In this document: piece after piece, positions 35,581 through 44,683 of the stretch
Layout of the letters: every line of letters starts with the position of its first letter
How positions within the stretch are numbered: position 1 is the first letter of the stretch
From: Hymenobacter amundsenii
GTDB taxonomy: Bacteria; Bacteroidota; Bacteroidia; Cytophagales; Hymenobacteraceae
Length of the DNA: 64,000 nt
Assembly (NCBI RefSeq): GCF_002204745.1
Contig: NZ_NIRR01000012.1
Span: forward strand, 1 to 64,000
Direction of reading: 5' to 3'
Made by a program: the position numbers and the translations under genes
The notes under the pieces: model-generated
What the model was told of the DNA's origin: nothing
Databases searched by the model: none
The model's input: only the letters and a program-made list of their open reading frames with translations

Positions 35581-35949
35581 ATGATCAGTCGAGTACGTAA
35601 GCACCTGATCCGTTTTTCCCGCACGCAGATAGGTACCACCAGCTACCTCAACTTGGTTCAGGAAGCTGAATTGGGTCTCAACTTAGACATCACCCACGAG
35701 AAATCCCGGCTGAATGAAATCCTGACCGAAATTTCGGAACAGGAGCACGAAGCAGGCCGACCTATACTCGGGGCGCTGGTGAAGGTGAAAGGATCGAAGG
35801 GGCAGGGAGATAATTTCTACAAGCTGTGTGAACGGTTGGGGATGGGCGAATGGCGCACCTTGAAACAAGAGGAAGACTTTTTGAAGGATCTGCGCCAACA
35901 ATGCCGTGATTTTTGGCAGGATGACAAGAATTTTGAAAAATTTCTCTAA
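35581..35949 (+). CDS. Small conserved-looking cytoplasmic protein
   Basis: 122 residues from ATG 35581. No signal peptide. The middle reads LNEILTEISEQEHEAGRPILGALV, then a GDNFYKLCERLGM block and a C-terminal aromatic helix (CRDFWQDDKNFEKFL). I have the impression of a widespread uncharacterised family with an 'E.GRP.L.a.V....G.GF..L...LG' pattern, seen near defence and phage genes, but cannot confirm this. No defence gene is adjacent here. Confidence 0.7.
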   Translation: MISRVRKHLIRFSRTQIGTTSYLNLVQEAELGLNLDITHEKSRLNEILTEISEQEHEAGRPILGALVKVKGSKGQGDNFYKLCERLGMGEWRTLKQEEDFLKDLRQQCRDFWQDDKNFEKFL

Positions 35950-36132
35950 GGCAAAAAACGGGTTATCAGGATGATGATGGGAGATTAGGACTGCTAGAAA
36001 GGTTACGTGCATTTTTTTGGCGCAACCCCGCTTTTGTGGCTGCGTTAAGCACTTTTGAAACCCCGCTGTACTCTCTTCTACAATTTTCCAGCGGAGAATT
36101 TTTTATTTCCTTCCAACCTAATCTCCCACTCC

Positions 36133-36801
36133 ATGAACAACGATTCGATCAACCCAACCAATTCCGGTACCGGTTCAGGTGCAAACTACGGCACCGGCAA
36201 CGCTGGCACTGGCTCCGGCATGGGTGCTAATACAACTTCAAGCGGCAATATGGGTAACTCCAGCACTGGCGACTCGTCTGTTGGTGGCAGCAGCTACACT
36301 GCTGGTTCGTTCAGCGACCGTGCAAGCGCCGAAGGTGCTTACCAGTCGCTTGCCGCCCGTGGCTACCACAAAGACGATGTAAACCTAGTAATGTCGGAAG
36401 ATGCCCGTAAGCGTCACTTCGGTGATGACACGGTAGAAACCGAACTTGGTGATAAGGCCATGGAAGGTGCTGGCGTTGGTTCGGCCATTGGCGGTACTGC
36501 TGGTGCTATCATCGGTGCCATTGCTGCTATCGGTACCTCAGTAGCTCTGCCCGGTCTGGGCCTTGTAATTGCTGGTCCTATCGCCGCCGCTTTGGCTGGT
36601 GCTGGTGCCGGTGGCCTGACGGGTGGCCTAGTAGGCGCCTTGGTAGGTTCGGGTATTCCTGAAGAGCACGCCGCTGAATACGAAAGCGACGTGAAGGACG
36701 GCAACATCGTTATGGGCGTACGTCCCCGCAACGAAGAGGATGCTCGTTACTTCGAAGAGGAGTTCCGTCGTCATAACGGTGACAAAGTTCGTCGTTATTA
36801 A
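36133..36801 (+). CDS. General stress protein-like (YflT/17M-type) glycine-rich protein
   Basis: 222 residues from ATG 36133. The first 55 residues are a low-complexity Gly/Ser/Thr/Asn region. Then comes a YflT-like block (AGSFSDRASAEGAYQSLAAR, GYHKDDVNLVMS), and a very Gly/Ala-rich hydrophobic stretch (about 105-165) like a glycine-zipper. It ends IPEEHAAEYESDVKDGNIVMGV, typical of these stress proteins. Probably induced by osmotic or dry stress. Codon use is strongly biased, which suggests high expression. Strong terminator follows. Confidence 0.82.
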   Translation: MNNDSINPTNSGTGSGANYGTGNAGTGSGMGANTTSSGNMGNSSTGDSSVGGSSYTAGSFSDRASAEGAYQSLAARGYHKDDVNLVMSEDARKRHFGDDTVETELGDKAMEGAGVGSAIGGTAGAIIGAIAAIGTSVALPGLGLVIAGPIAAALAGAGAGGLTGGLVGALVGSGIPEEHAAEYESDVKDGNIVMGVRPRNEEDARYFEEEFRRHNGDKVRRY

Positions 36802-36832
36802 TAAATACGGTTGGCTTTCGCCTTCCTGATTA

Positions 36833-36870
36833 AAGAGGCTCTCCCCGGTTCGGGGGGAGCCTCTTTTTTC
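36833..36870 (+). terminator. Rho-independent terminator after the stress protein gene
   Basis: AGAGGCTCTCCCC pairs with GGGGGGAGCCTCT (36834-36862), then TTTTTT. Very stable stem. Confidence 0.93.
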
Positions 36871-37119
36871 TGCCCTCTTGGCTGGTTCACCGCCTTTTCA
36901 TTTTTGGGCACTTATTTGCTGAATCACTATATTCACGGATGAGCATGGCGCAGGCTATGTAACTCTGTCCGAGGGTTAACCATCCTACCGTCAAAAACCA
37001 TTAGCGCCCGGGGCACTTATTCAGTTGACCCTAACGTTAAATAGGCGTCACCGCTTCAGCATTGGTTTCGACAGTAGTGGCACTCAGCCCGACATTTCCT
37101 CATTTCACCCGTTTTGTTC
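36871..37119. promoter_or_regulatory. Leader region of the Prc-type protease gene
   Basis: About 250 bases without a gene between the terminator and the protease start. It should contain the protease promoter; I see no convincing consensus and no stable RNA structure. Confidence 0.3.
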
Positions 37120-39267
37120 ATGTCTTCCCCCCGACTCAAAATAAGCCTATATGCCTCGGTGTTACTGGCCATTTTCGTGCTGGCTTCTTATAAGCTTTAT
37201 CAGCGCAATGATGGTCAGCCGCCCCAAAAGGACGAAGTACTGATCAAGGCGATGGTGCAGGGCCTGACCCAGGCTCACTACCAGCCCGAGCGTTTGGACG
37301 ATGCTTTTTCCAAGCGCGTATTCGACTTATACCTGAAGCGCCTCGATGGCAGCAAGAAGTTTCTGCTGGCTACCGATGTGCAGCAGTTACGTAAGTACCA
37401 GAACGATATCGATAACGAGGTACTGCGCGGTACGCACGAGTACCTCGACTTGAGCACTACGCTTATGGCCCAGCGCGTGAAAGACGTGCAGGGGCTTTAT
37501 CGTGACATTTTGTCGAAGCCTTTTGACTTCTCGGTAGCGGAAACCTTCGAGACCGAAGCCGATAAGGTAACCTTCGCCGCCACGGCTGCAGCGCAACGCG
37601 AAGAGTGGCGCAAGTTTCTGAAGTATCAGACCATGGTCCGGCTTTCGGAGATGATGGATGAGCAGGCCAAGAAGAAGGACAAGCCGCTGGCTTCAACGAC
37701 GGCAAAGCCTTCGGAGGCTACTATTTCGGAGCCTATGCGGACACCCGAGCAGATGGAAGCCGAAGCCCGTAAGCGGGTATTGAAGTATTTTGATGACTAC
37801 TTCAAGGACTTGGCGCAGACGGATACCAACGACCGGTTGGCTGTTTATGCCAACGCCATTGCCAATACTTACGACCCCCACACGGAGTATTTCGCTCCCC
37901 GCGATAAAGACAACTTCGATATTGCTATGACCGGCCGCTTTGAAGGCATTGGAGCCACGCTGCAGGAAAAAGATGGTAATATCAAGGTAGCTGACATTGT
38001 ACCTGGCTCGGCCTCCTACCGGCAGGGCGATTTGAAAGCCGGCGACATTATCCTGCGTGTGGCGCAAGGAGCGGAGGAGCCTGTGTCCGTAGAAGGCTGG
38101 CGGCTTGACAAGGCCATCACCCTGATCCGGGGCCGCAAGAACACCGAAGTACGCCTCACGGTGCGTAAGCCCGATAACAGCACGAAGGTCATTCCTATTG
38201 TCCGCGATGTAGTCGTGATTGAAGAAACGTACGCCCAATCGGCTACCATTGATGACAATGGCACCAAGCTCGGCTACATTAAGCTGCCCAACTTCTACGC
38301 CGATTTCAACGACAATGGCGGCCGCAGTTCCGCTGCCGACGTGAAGAAGGAATTGGAGAAGCTCAAGGCAGAAAACGTAAAAGGCGTTGTGCTCGACCTG
38401 CGCTTCAATGGCGGTGGTTCGCTCCAGGACGCCGTGGAAATGGCTGGACTATTTATCGACAGCGGTCCGGTAGTGCAGGTACGTGGTGGCCAAGGCTCTG
38501 CTACCATTCTCAACGACCGTGACCCACGCGTGCAGTACGGCGGCCCGCTGATTGTGCTCGTAAATAAATACAGCGCTTCGGCTTCCGAGATTCTGGCAGC
38601 TGCCATCCAGGATTATAAGCGCGGTGTGATTATGGGTTCGGCTAGCACTTACGGCAAGGGCACTGTGCAGCGCATCTTCGACCTCGACGACGCTATGCCG
38701 GCGGAGTTCAACAGCATCAAGCCTTTTGGCTCGCTCAAGCTCACGACCCAGAAGTTCTACCGTATCAACGGCGGCTCAACTCAGTTTAAAGGTGTCGTGC
38801 CCGATATTATTCTTCCCGACGCTTATAGCTACCTCGACCAGGGAGAGAAAGAAAGTGACTACCCGTTGAGCTGGGACGAAATCACGCCGGCTCGCTACCG
38901 GGCCTGGGGCGCTGCCCCATCTATCGACAAGTTGCGCCAAGCCAGCCTGAGCCGAGTGAATGCCAGCCCAAGCTTCAGCCAGCTTTCTGATATGGTGAAG
39001 CGGATGGTAAAGCGCAAGGACGATACCAAGGTATCGTTGCAATTGGCTAACTACCGCGCCGAGCAGCAACTGGCCAAAACCGAAGCCGATAAGTACGAGG
39101 CCATCCAGAACGCTGCTCAGCCCATGACCATCGCCCCTCTGGCGTTCGACTTACGTCAGGTTGCGACTGATACCATCAAGGTTAACCGGGCTTCCCGCTT
39201 TGTGAAACCACTCAAGAAGGATATCACCCTGCGTGAAGCTGTAGCAGTTCTTCAGGACCAAATCTAG
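37120..39267 (+). CDS. Carboxy-terminal processing peptidase (Prc/Tsp, S41A)
   Basis: 715 residues from ATG 37120. One N-terminal membrane segment (about 7-22), a helical N-terminal domain, a PDZ domain (RFEGIGATLQEKDGNIKVADI, LKAGDIILRV), and the S41 protease core with KYSASASEILAAAIQDY (catalytic Ser) and STYGKGTVQ (catalytic Lys). A C-terminal DUF3340-type domain follows. The long form resembles E. coli Prc rather than short CtpA. It trims or degrades periplasmic proteins from their C terminus. Confidence 0.95.
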   Translation: MSSPRLKISLYASVLLAIFVLASYKLYQRNDGQPPQKDEVLIKAMVQGLTQAHYQPERLDDAFSKRVFDLYLKRLDGSKKFLLATDVQQLRKYQNDIDNEVLRGTHEYLDLSTTLMAQRVKDVQGLYRDILSKPFDFSVAETFETEADKVTFAATAAAQREEWRKFLKYQTMVRLSEMMDEQAKKKDKPLASTTAKPSEATISEPMRTPEQMEAEARKRVLKYFDDYFKDLAQTDTNDRLAVYANAIANTYDPHTEYFAPRDKDNFDIAMTGRFEGIGATLQEKDGNIKVADIVPGSASYRQGDLKAGDIILRVAQGAEEPVSVEGWRLDKAITLIRGRKNTEVRLTVRKPDNSTKVIPIVRDVVVIEETYAQSATIDDNGTKLGYIKLPNFYADFNDNGGRSSAADVKKELEKLKAENVKGVVLDLRFNGGGSLQDAVEMAGLFIDSGPVVQVRGGQGSATILNDRDPRVQYGGPLIVLVNKYSASASEILAAAIQDYKRGVIMGSASTYGKGTVQRIFDLDDAMPAEFNSIKPFGSLKLTTQKFYRINGGSTQFKGVVPDIILPDAYSYLDQGEKESDYPLSWDEITPARYRAWGAAPSIDKLRQASLSRVNASPSFSQLSDMVKRMVKRKDDTKVSLQLANYRAEQQLAKTEADKYEAIQNAAQPMTIAPLAFDLRQVATDTIKVNRASRFVKPLKKDITLREAVAVLQDQI

Positions 39268-39293
39268 CCTTCTGGTAAGGATTCCTATTTTCT

Positions 39294-39333
39294 AAAAAGC
39301 CTTCCGTATTTCGATACGGAAGGCTTCTTTTTG
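39294..39333 (+). terminator. Rho-independent terminator after the Prc-type gene
   Basis: AAAGCCTTCCGTAT pairs with ATACGGAAGGCTT around TTCG, followed by CTTTTT. Confidence 0.93.
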
Positions 39334-39503
39334 CCCTGAACTGACGGACCAGTTACGTTAGTAAATTTGATTGCAAAAATTCGTTATACATACAAGTAAT
39401 AACCATCGTCAAAGATCTTTATATCAATGATTTGTTATCTTGTTTCATTGACAATATAATTAGCAATTCAGAACTTATAATTTAGTATATTGGTTTATAA
39501 ATC

Positions 39504-40544
39504 ATGACGACGACAGACATGGAGACTCCGATTATTCCCCTCGTGACCGAGGAGCAGAAGCAGGCTGAGGAAACCTGGCGCAAATCGATTCCGGCCCAGG
39601 TATTTCTCAACCACTTCTTCGCCATCAATTACCACATACAACAGGCCGATGATGCGATGGGTGGCTTGCAGCACCTGCCCTACTTCCGGGCCCACCAGGC
39701 CGAGTTGGCTGAAACTGACTTGCCAGCCCTTACCAAGCTGCTCCATGCCTGCTGGAGCACCGAATATGCGTTGCGAGCCACAGCAGAGCTGGGCGACGAG
39801 GATTATTTGCGCAACGCCCTGCACTGGACCTTTCCCCAGGCTTACCACACCATTACGGCTGGTTTGCAGGCTTTCCTATACACAACTGGTGTGCGCGGAA
39901 ACAACCCAGCTCTGATCCGGCGGGAAGTAGGACGGCTCGTGGTGCGCAATGCCTACCCGCGGCCCGTATCGTTTTATGCGGCCGGAGCGCACGGCGACTT
40001 CAGCATCCATCGGCTGCCGCTAGCCGGTTACAAAGCCGGGTTGCAGATTGCCGGGAAGGAAATTGATGCCCAAGCCCAGATCGGGCAGTTTCTGCGCACT
40101 ACCCGCACCATTAAGGCGAAGGCGACCCGCCTGCAGGTGCAAGCCAACCCGAATACTGCACTCCGCAGTCAGAAAACCGGTAAAGTGCTTGATAAGTGGA
40201 CGGCGGCCCACTGGCAGGAGATTACTTGGCGGTTAGGCTACACCACCATTTTCGATTTGCTGGGCCGGCTACGCATTTCCCAGACCAGTCGGGAAATCGA
40301 GCGGTTCGTGGAGGCCGATATCGACTTTACCCTCTTTCACCAGTCGCTGCTCAATATTGTGGGCTACCTCAACGGTATTCATGAAACATACGTGGCCAAG
40401 GCTATGGGCTTGGAGCGCTACCAGCAATTAGTGGCTGAGCTGCCCCGCCATTTACAGAACTCCTTTGTGGAGGAGCGCCTTCGCACCCGGGTAGCCCCAC
40501 AGCTGAATACCCAAGAAACGCCAGTGTTACGCATGGCCGCTTAG
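39504..40544 (+). CDS. Protein of unknown function, helical
   Basis: 346 residues, no signal peptide or membrane segment, rich in helices and aromatic residues. No family recognised. Notable blocks are NYHIQQADDAMGGLQHLPYF, STEYALRATAELGDEDYLRN with many conserved-looking aromatic residues, and a C-terminal helical part ending in EERLRTRVAPQL. It stands alone: an AT-rich leader of 236 bases (39268-39503) upstream and a terminator downstream. Confidence 0.8.
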   Translation: MTTTDMETPIIPLVTEEQKQAEETWRKSIPAQVFLNHFFAINYHIQQADDAMGGLQHLPYFRAHQAELAETDLPALTKLLHACWSTEYALRATAELGDEDYLRNALHWTFPQAYHTITAGLQAFLYTTGVRGNNPALIRREVGRLVVRNAYPRPVSFYAAGAHGDFSIHRLPLAGYKAGLQIAGKEIDAQAQIGQFLRTTRTIKAKATRLQVQANPNTALRSQKTGKVLDKWTAAHWQEITWRLGYTTIFDLLGRLRISQTSREIERFVEADIDFTLFHQSLLNIVGYLNGIHETYVAKAMGLERYQQLVAELPRHLQNSFVEERLRTRVAPQLNTQETPVLRMAA

Positions 40545-40585
40545 TGCCCGTAGCACACTGCTCACCTTACTCTTTATATAAGTAA

Positions 40586-40613
40586 GCGCCGGCCTTTTAG
40601 GCCGGCGTTTTCT
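40586..40613 (+). terminator. Rho-independent terminator
   Basis: CGCCGGCC pairs with GGCCGGCG (40587-40607) around TTTTA, followed by TTTTC. Confidence 0.9.
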
Positions 40614-40744
40614 GTTTGTGGCCTGGCTGCTTTGGGTAGTCACCAAATGGTGGGATGGGGCAGCGTTAGGTTACGCGGATGGGCTGCGCTATTTTTGCGG
40701 CTTGACTTTGTTCGGCCCCTGTTGGGGCCGCTACCCCCTGCCCT

Positions 40745-42301
40745 ATGCAACACCTCAGCGAACAGGAGATTATCCGTCGGAATAAACTGGAAGAGCTTCA
40801 TAAACTCGGTATCGACCCCTATCCTTCCGAGCTGTTCGACGTGAACTTCTACGCCCAGGAGATTCTCGATAACTACCACCCCGAGCTTAACAACTTCCAG
40901 GAAGTGAGCTTGGCTGGTCGCCTGATGTCGATGCGGGTGAAGGGCAAGGCCTCGTTCGCGGAGCTCCAGGATGCTTCGGGCCGCATCCAGCTTTATATTA
41001 ACCGCGACGAAATCTGCCCTGGCGAAGACAAGGAGCTATATAATACGGTGTTCAAGAAGCTGCTCGATCTGGGCGACTTTATCGGCGTAACCGGCCGCGT
41101 ATTCAAAACGATGGTGGGTGAAACCTCCGTGCACGTTACGGGCCTGACGGTGCTCAGCAAGAGCCTGCGCCCCTTGCCCGTAGTGAAAGAGCGCACCGAT
41201 GAGGCTACCGGCGAGAAGATAACATACGATGCCTTCACCGACCCCGAGCAGCGCTACCGCCAGCGTTACGTAGACTTAGTGGTAAACCCACACGTGCGGG
41301 AGGCATTCATCAAGCGCACCCAATTGGTACAGGCCATGCGCAATTACCTCAACGATAAGGGCTACCTGGAAGTGGAAACGCCGATTCTGCAGCCACTGTA
41401 CGGTGGCGCAGCGGCCCGGCCCTTCAAAACGCACCACAACACGCTGGACATGACGCTGTACCTGCGCATTGCCAACGAGCTATACCTAAAGCGCCTCATT
41501 GTGGGCGGGTTCGATGGGGTGTATGAATTCAGTAAGGACTTCCGCAACGAGGGCATGAGCCGGTTTCACAACCCCGAGTTCACCCAGATGGAGCTTTACG
41601 TAGCCTACAAAGACTACTACTGGATGATGGATCTGGTGGAAGAAATGGTAGAGCGCGTGGCAATGGCCCTGCACGGCAAAACCGAAGTGCAGGTCGGCAA
41701 CAACCTCATCAACTTCCAGCGCCCCTGGAAGCGCTATACCATGGCCGAGTCCATCGAGCACTTCACTGGCTTCAACATTGAGGGCAAGAGCGAGGACGAG
41801 CTGCGCGCCGCCGCCAAAGACCTGAAGGTAGGCCTCGACCCCAGCATGGGCAAAGCCAAAATCATCGACGAAATTTTTGGTGAGCATGTGGAGCCCAAGC
41901 TTATCCAGCCCACCTTCATCACCGACTACCCGGTGGAGATGTCGCCGCTGGCCAAGAAGCACCGCAGCAAGCCCGGCCTTGTGGAGCGATTCGAAGCTAT
42001 TTGCAACGGCAAAGAAATTTGCAACGCCTTTTCCGAGCTTAACGACCCCATCGACCAACGCGCCCGCTTCGAGGAGCAGCTGGAGCTCGGCAAGCGCGGC
42101 GACACCGAGGCCATGGTGCTCGATGAGGACTTCCTACGGGCTTTGGAGTACGGGATGCCGCCAACGGCCGGCCTCGGCATTGGCATCGACCGGCTGAGCA
42201 TGATCATGACCAATTCCAACTCTATTCAGGACGTGCTCTTCTTCCCGCAAATGAAGCCAGAGAATACGAAGTCTGAAAACGCCCCGCATCCAGAGAACTA
42301 G
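40745..42301 (+). CDS. lysS: Lysyl-tRNA synthetase, class II
   Basis: 518 residues. An OB-fold anticodon-binding domain (about 50-145: [20 protein letters not shown]) precedes the class II catalytic core with motif 1 ([18 protein letters not shown]), motif 2 ([20 protein letters not shown]) and motif 3 ([21 protein letters not shown]). Charges tRNA-Lys in the cytoplasm. Length is typical; the last 12 residues are a polar tail. Confidence 0.98.
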   Translation: MQHLSEQEIIRRNKLEELHKLGIDPYPSELFDVNFYAQEILDNYHPELNNFQEVSLAGRLMSMRVKGKASFAELQDASGRIQLYINRDEICPGEDKELYNTVFKKLLDLGDFIGVTGRVFKTMVGETSVHVTGLTVLSKSLRPLPVVKERTDEATGEKITYDAFTDPEQRYRQRYVDLVVNPHVREAFIKRTQLVQAMRNYLNDKGYLEVETPILQPLYGGAAARPFKTHHNTLDMTLYLRIANELYLKRLIVGGFDGVYEFSKDFRNEGMSRFHNPEFTQMELYVAYKDYYWMMDLVEEMVERVAMALHGKTEVQVGNNLINFQRPWKRYTMAESIEHFTGFNIEGKSEDELRAAAKDLKVGLDPSMGKAKIIDEIFGEHVEPKLIQPTFITDYPVEMSPLAKKHRSKPGLVERFEAICNGKEICNAFSELNDPIDQRARFEEQLELGKRGDTEAMVLDEDFLRALEYGMPPTAGLGIGIDRLSMIMTNSNSIQDVLFFPQMKPENTKSENAPHPEN

Positions 42302-42365
42302 CCGGCGCATCAGCCCTGTCGCGCACCAGCTTAGCTGATGCCTGGAAAACTTTGGGCCTAGAAAT

Positions 42366-42407
42366 GAGAAAGCCTCCCGCCGATAAAGGCGGGAGGCTTT
42401 CTTTTTC
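42366..42407 (+). terminator. Rho-independent terminator after lysS
   Basis: AAAGCCTCCCGCC pairs with GGCGGGAGGCTTT around GATAAA (42369-42400), then CTTTTT. Confidence 0.93.
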
Positions 42408-42612
42408 AGATGGCTAACCATTCCGAGCAACAGCTAAACCAGAAATGTGCGATGGACAACGTACGATTTTACTGAATGGTTGGCTAACCAGTTCCAATCA
42501 GAAGCTCTACGGTCGGCAATTTTGCTAGCCCAACGGCGCTACTCTTCTTTTAAGCCGCCTGTATATGAGCCTACGCAATAACAGTTGGCAGGGTTACACG
42601 AAGCGAAAACGA

Positions 42613-42993
42613 CTACGACTTGTAATGCCCGGGCGCGTGGCGTGAGTCGCTGCCAGCGCCGTCGTAGTCGGAATCAGATCCGGGCATTAGTCCCGACTCG
42701 GAGGGCTGCGGACCGGTGGATGACCTGCTGAGTGAACCGAGCAAATCGTCGGCGGCCGAGCGGTCGGTGCGGTGTTGCTCCGAATCGGCCGGGTTGCCCC
42801 CTCTGATCTGGTCGAGCTTGGCTTTACCCTCTTTCAGTAACCGAGCTAGGTCTTTGTTGAGTTTGGTGGCTCCCTGCTTGATATCGGCTCGGGCTTCGTC
42901 GCCGGTTTCGGGGGCCAATAGCAGGCCCACTATGATGCCGGCAGTGGCGCCGGCGAGCAGCGACAGAATGACTTTTCCGTTGGTGTCTTGCAT
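42613..42993 (-). CDS. YtxH domain-containing protein
   Basis: 126 residues. The YtxH start is clear: GKVILSLLAGATAGIIVGLL, then LAPETGDEARADIK. One membrane helix (about 6-26) precedes a Lys-rich amphipathic helix, then a Ser/Asp/Gly-rich disordered tail. YtxH proteins are small membrane-anchored stress proteins of unsettled function. A second YtxH gene lies 148 bases upstream on the same strand. Confidence 0.88.
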   Translation of the reverse strand: MQDTNGKVILSLLAGATAGIIVGLLLAPETGDEARADIKQGATKLNKDLARLLKEGKAKLDQIRGGNPADSEQHRTDRSAADDLLGSLSRSSTGPQPSESGLMPGSDSDYDGAGSDSRHAPGHYKS

Positions 42994-43087
42994 AACAGTA
43001 GTTTTTTACGGGCAAAAAAAGACCGAGCGGCGGCAGGCACACCACGGTAAACATATACTAACGGCGGAGCCTTACCGAGGGTTAAGC

Positions 43088-43122
43088 AAAAAGCCCCCGC
43101 TCTTACAAAGAACGGGGGCTTC
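43088..43122 (-). terminator. Terminator after the YtxH-CsbD gene (minus strand)
   Basis: On the minus strand AGCCCCCGTTCTT pairs with AAGAGCGGGGGCT, followed by TTTTG (positions 43092-43122). It separates the two YtxH genes. Confidence 0.88.
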
Positions 43123-43141
43123 AATAATTAAAACCGACGAC

Positions 43142-43576
43142 TTACAGGTCGTTGAGCATCTTTACGATTTCGCCCTTGGCTTTGCCAAGCTTGTTTTGCA
43201 AACGGCCGATAAGTTCGTCGCCCTGGCCTTCGGTGTACTGGAGGTCGTCATCGGTCAGCTGAGCATACTGCTGCTTCAGCTTGCCTTTGGCAGCATCCCA
43301 CTCACCTTTGATTTTGAGGCTGGCGCCTGAGCCAGTCAGGCCCATATCTTCGAGCTTTTCGATGTAGCCTTTGAACTTAGAGTCGAGGTCTTCTCCGTAC
43401 TTGGAAAGCTGCTCGCCCAACTGGCCGCTGTACTTAGTAGCGGCACTGCCGATTTTATCGCGGGTAGCTTTGCCTTTTTCGGGGGCCATCAGCAAACCGG
43501 CAATGATACCAGCACCGGCACCAGCCAAAGCAGCGAGGAGAATTTTACCGGAGTTGTCTTCTTCGTAATGCGACAT
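43142..43576 (-). CDS. YtxH-CsbD fusion stress protein
   Basis: 144 residues from ATG 43576; the longer frame to 43687 has no support. Residues 10-45 are a YtxH segment ([20 protein letters not shown], then [12 protein letters not shown]). The C-terminal 55 residues match Csb[17 protein letters not shown] and a repeated [11 protein letters not shown]-like block. CsbD proteins are sigma-B or stress-linked in other bacteria. The fusion ties a CsbD domain to the membrane. Own terminator downstream. Confidence 0.85.
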   Translation of the reverse strand: MSHYEEDNSGKILLAALAGAGAGIIAGLLMAPEKGKATRDKIGSAATKYSGQLGEQLSKYGEDLDSKFKGYIEKLEDMGLTGSGASLKIKGEWDAAKGKLKQQYAQLTDDDLQYTEGQGDELIGRLQNKLGKAKGEIVKMLNDL

Positions 43577-43784
43577 GATTCTTGGGGAGAGAAAGTTGGA
43601 AATAGAGATGCAGAGAGTATCGGTAGTTTGGGCAGAAAGTTGTTGGTCTCGTCCGCACACCAGATACGGCTCACTATACGAAGCCACGCGGCCGGGGTTT
43701 TATGACGGCGCAAAAATTAGCGAACAAAAATATTCCATAGCCACTCCCCCACAACCTGAGCCTGCAGGTGATTACCTTTGTGTT

Positions 43785-44030
43785 ATGTCTCGATATCCTG
43801 CTGCTTTTTTCCTTTCGTTGGTTCTGGTGGCCTGCCAACCCGAAATGTCCCCAACTGCCCCGGCCAGTGCCACATGCATCGATGCCAGCAAAATCAGGCC
43901 TAACGCGGTATGTACAATGCAGTACGACCCCGTATGCGGCTGCGACGGCAAAACGTACGGCAATGCTTGCCAGGCCACCAACGCCGGCGTAACCAGTTAC
44001 ACGCAGGGCGAGTGTCCTACTGCCAAATAA
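43785..44030 (+). CDS. Kazal-type protease inhibitor lipoprotein
   Basis: 81 residues from ATG 43785. Lipoprotein signal with lipobox LVLVAC (Cys17). The mature part is a single Kazal domain with six cysteines in order: [20 protein letters not shown] and GEC. The signature [12 protein letters not shown] is diagnostic. Such domains inhibit serine proteases by a rigid loop. Placed on the cell surface it could protect against predators' or own proteases. Divergent from the YtxH-CsbD gene; the cupin gene starts 15 bases downstream. Confidence 0.92.
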   Translation: MSRYPAAFFLSLVLVACQPEMSPTAPASATCIDASKIRPNAVCTMQYDPVCGCDGKTYGNACQATNAGVTSYTQGECPTAK

Positions 44031-44045
44031 CTTTTCGCTTCTCTT

Positions 44046-44417
44046 ATGTCCGAAAAACGCTATTTCCGCCAGCAAATACCTTTCGTAGTGCCCACCACCG
44101 ATGGCAAGCTCATTGAGGAGCACATTGGCCAAGCTAGTACCGGCACCAACCAATACAGCGTGGCGCACATGGTAGCACCGCCCCAATGGAGCGAACCTCA
44201 CCAACGGCCCGAGTTTGATGAAGTGACCATTATCGTACGCGGCCGCAAGCAGTTTGAAATTGATGGCGACGTGGTAGAGCTGAGTGCCGGCGAATCGTTG
44301 CTGATCAAGGCCGGGGCACGGGTACGTTACTCCAACCCTTTCGATGCCGAGTGTGAGTACTGGTCGATCTGCGTACCGGCTTTCAGCCCGGCTACGGTGC
44401 ATCGGGAGGAAGAGTAA
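44046..44417 (+). CDS. Cupin domain protein
   Basis: 123 residues, the single-barrel size. The strands WSEPHQRPEFDEVTIIVRGR and the second block with AGESLLIKAGARVRYSNP show the cupin fold, but the usual His-rich metal site is reduced (H in EPHQRPE remains). No substrate can be named. It follows the Kazal gene by 15 bases on the same strand. Confidence 0.85.
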   Translation: MSEKRYFRQQIPFVVPTTDGKLIEEHIGQASTGTNQYSVAHMVAPPQWSEPHQRPEFDEVTIIVRGRKQFEIDGDVVELSAGESLLIKAGARVRYSNPFDAECEYWSICVPAFSPATVHREEE

Positions 44418-44437
44418 AAACTACTTATTAAAGACGA

Positions 44438-44471
44438 ATGCGGCGGGCCGGGAGGTTCGCCGCACTCATTT
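44438..44471 (+). terminator. Possible terminator after the cupin gene
   Basis: TGCGGCG (44439-44445) pairs with CGCCGCA (44458-44464), then CTCATTTT. Short T run; moderate support. Confidence 0.5.
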
Positions 44472-44683
44472 TGGGCGTAATCGGCGGTGCAACTCTGGGG
44501 TGCGGCTAGTGAAGCATGTGGGCGGTGAGCCTCTCAGATGAGAGATTAGTGAGTTGTTGAGGCAGTACTCTAAGCACCCGATCCTATTGTCCAATCTGCC
44601 GCTTCTATTATTGCTTAGGCCGATCTGTACATCCCCGAAGCAGATTGATTATCTTAACCTTCCCATCGTTCTTTCGATTCCTT

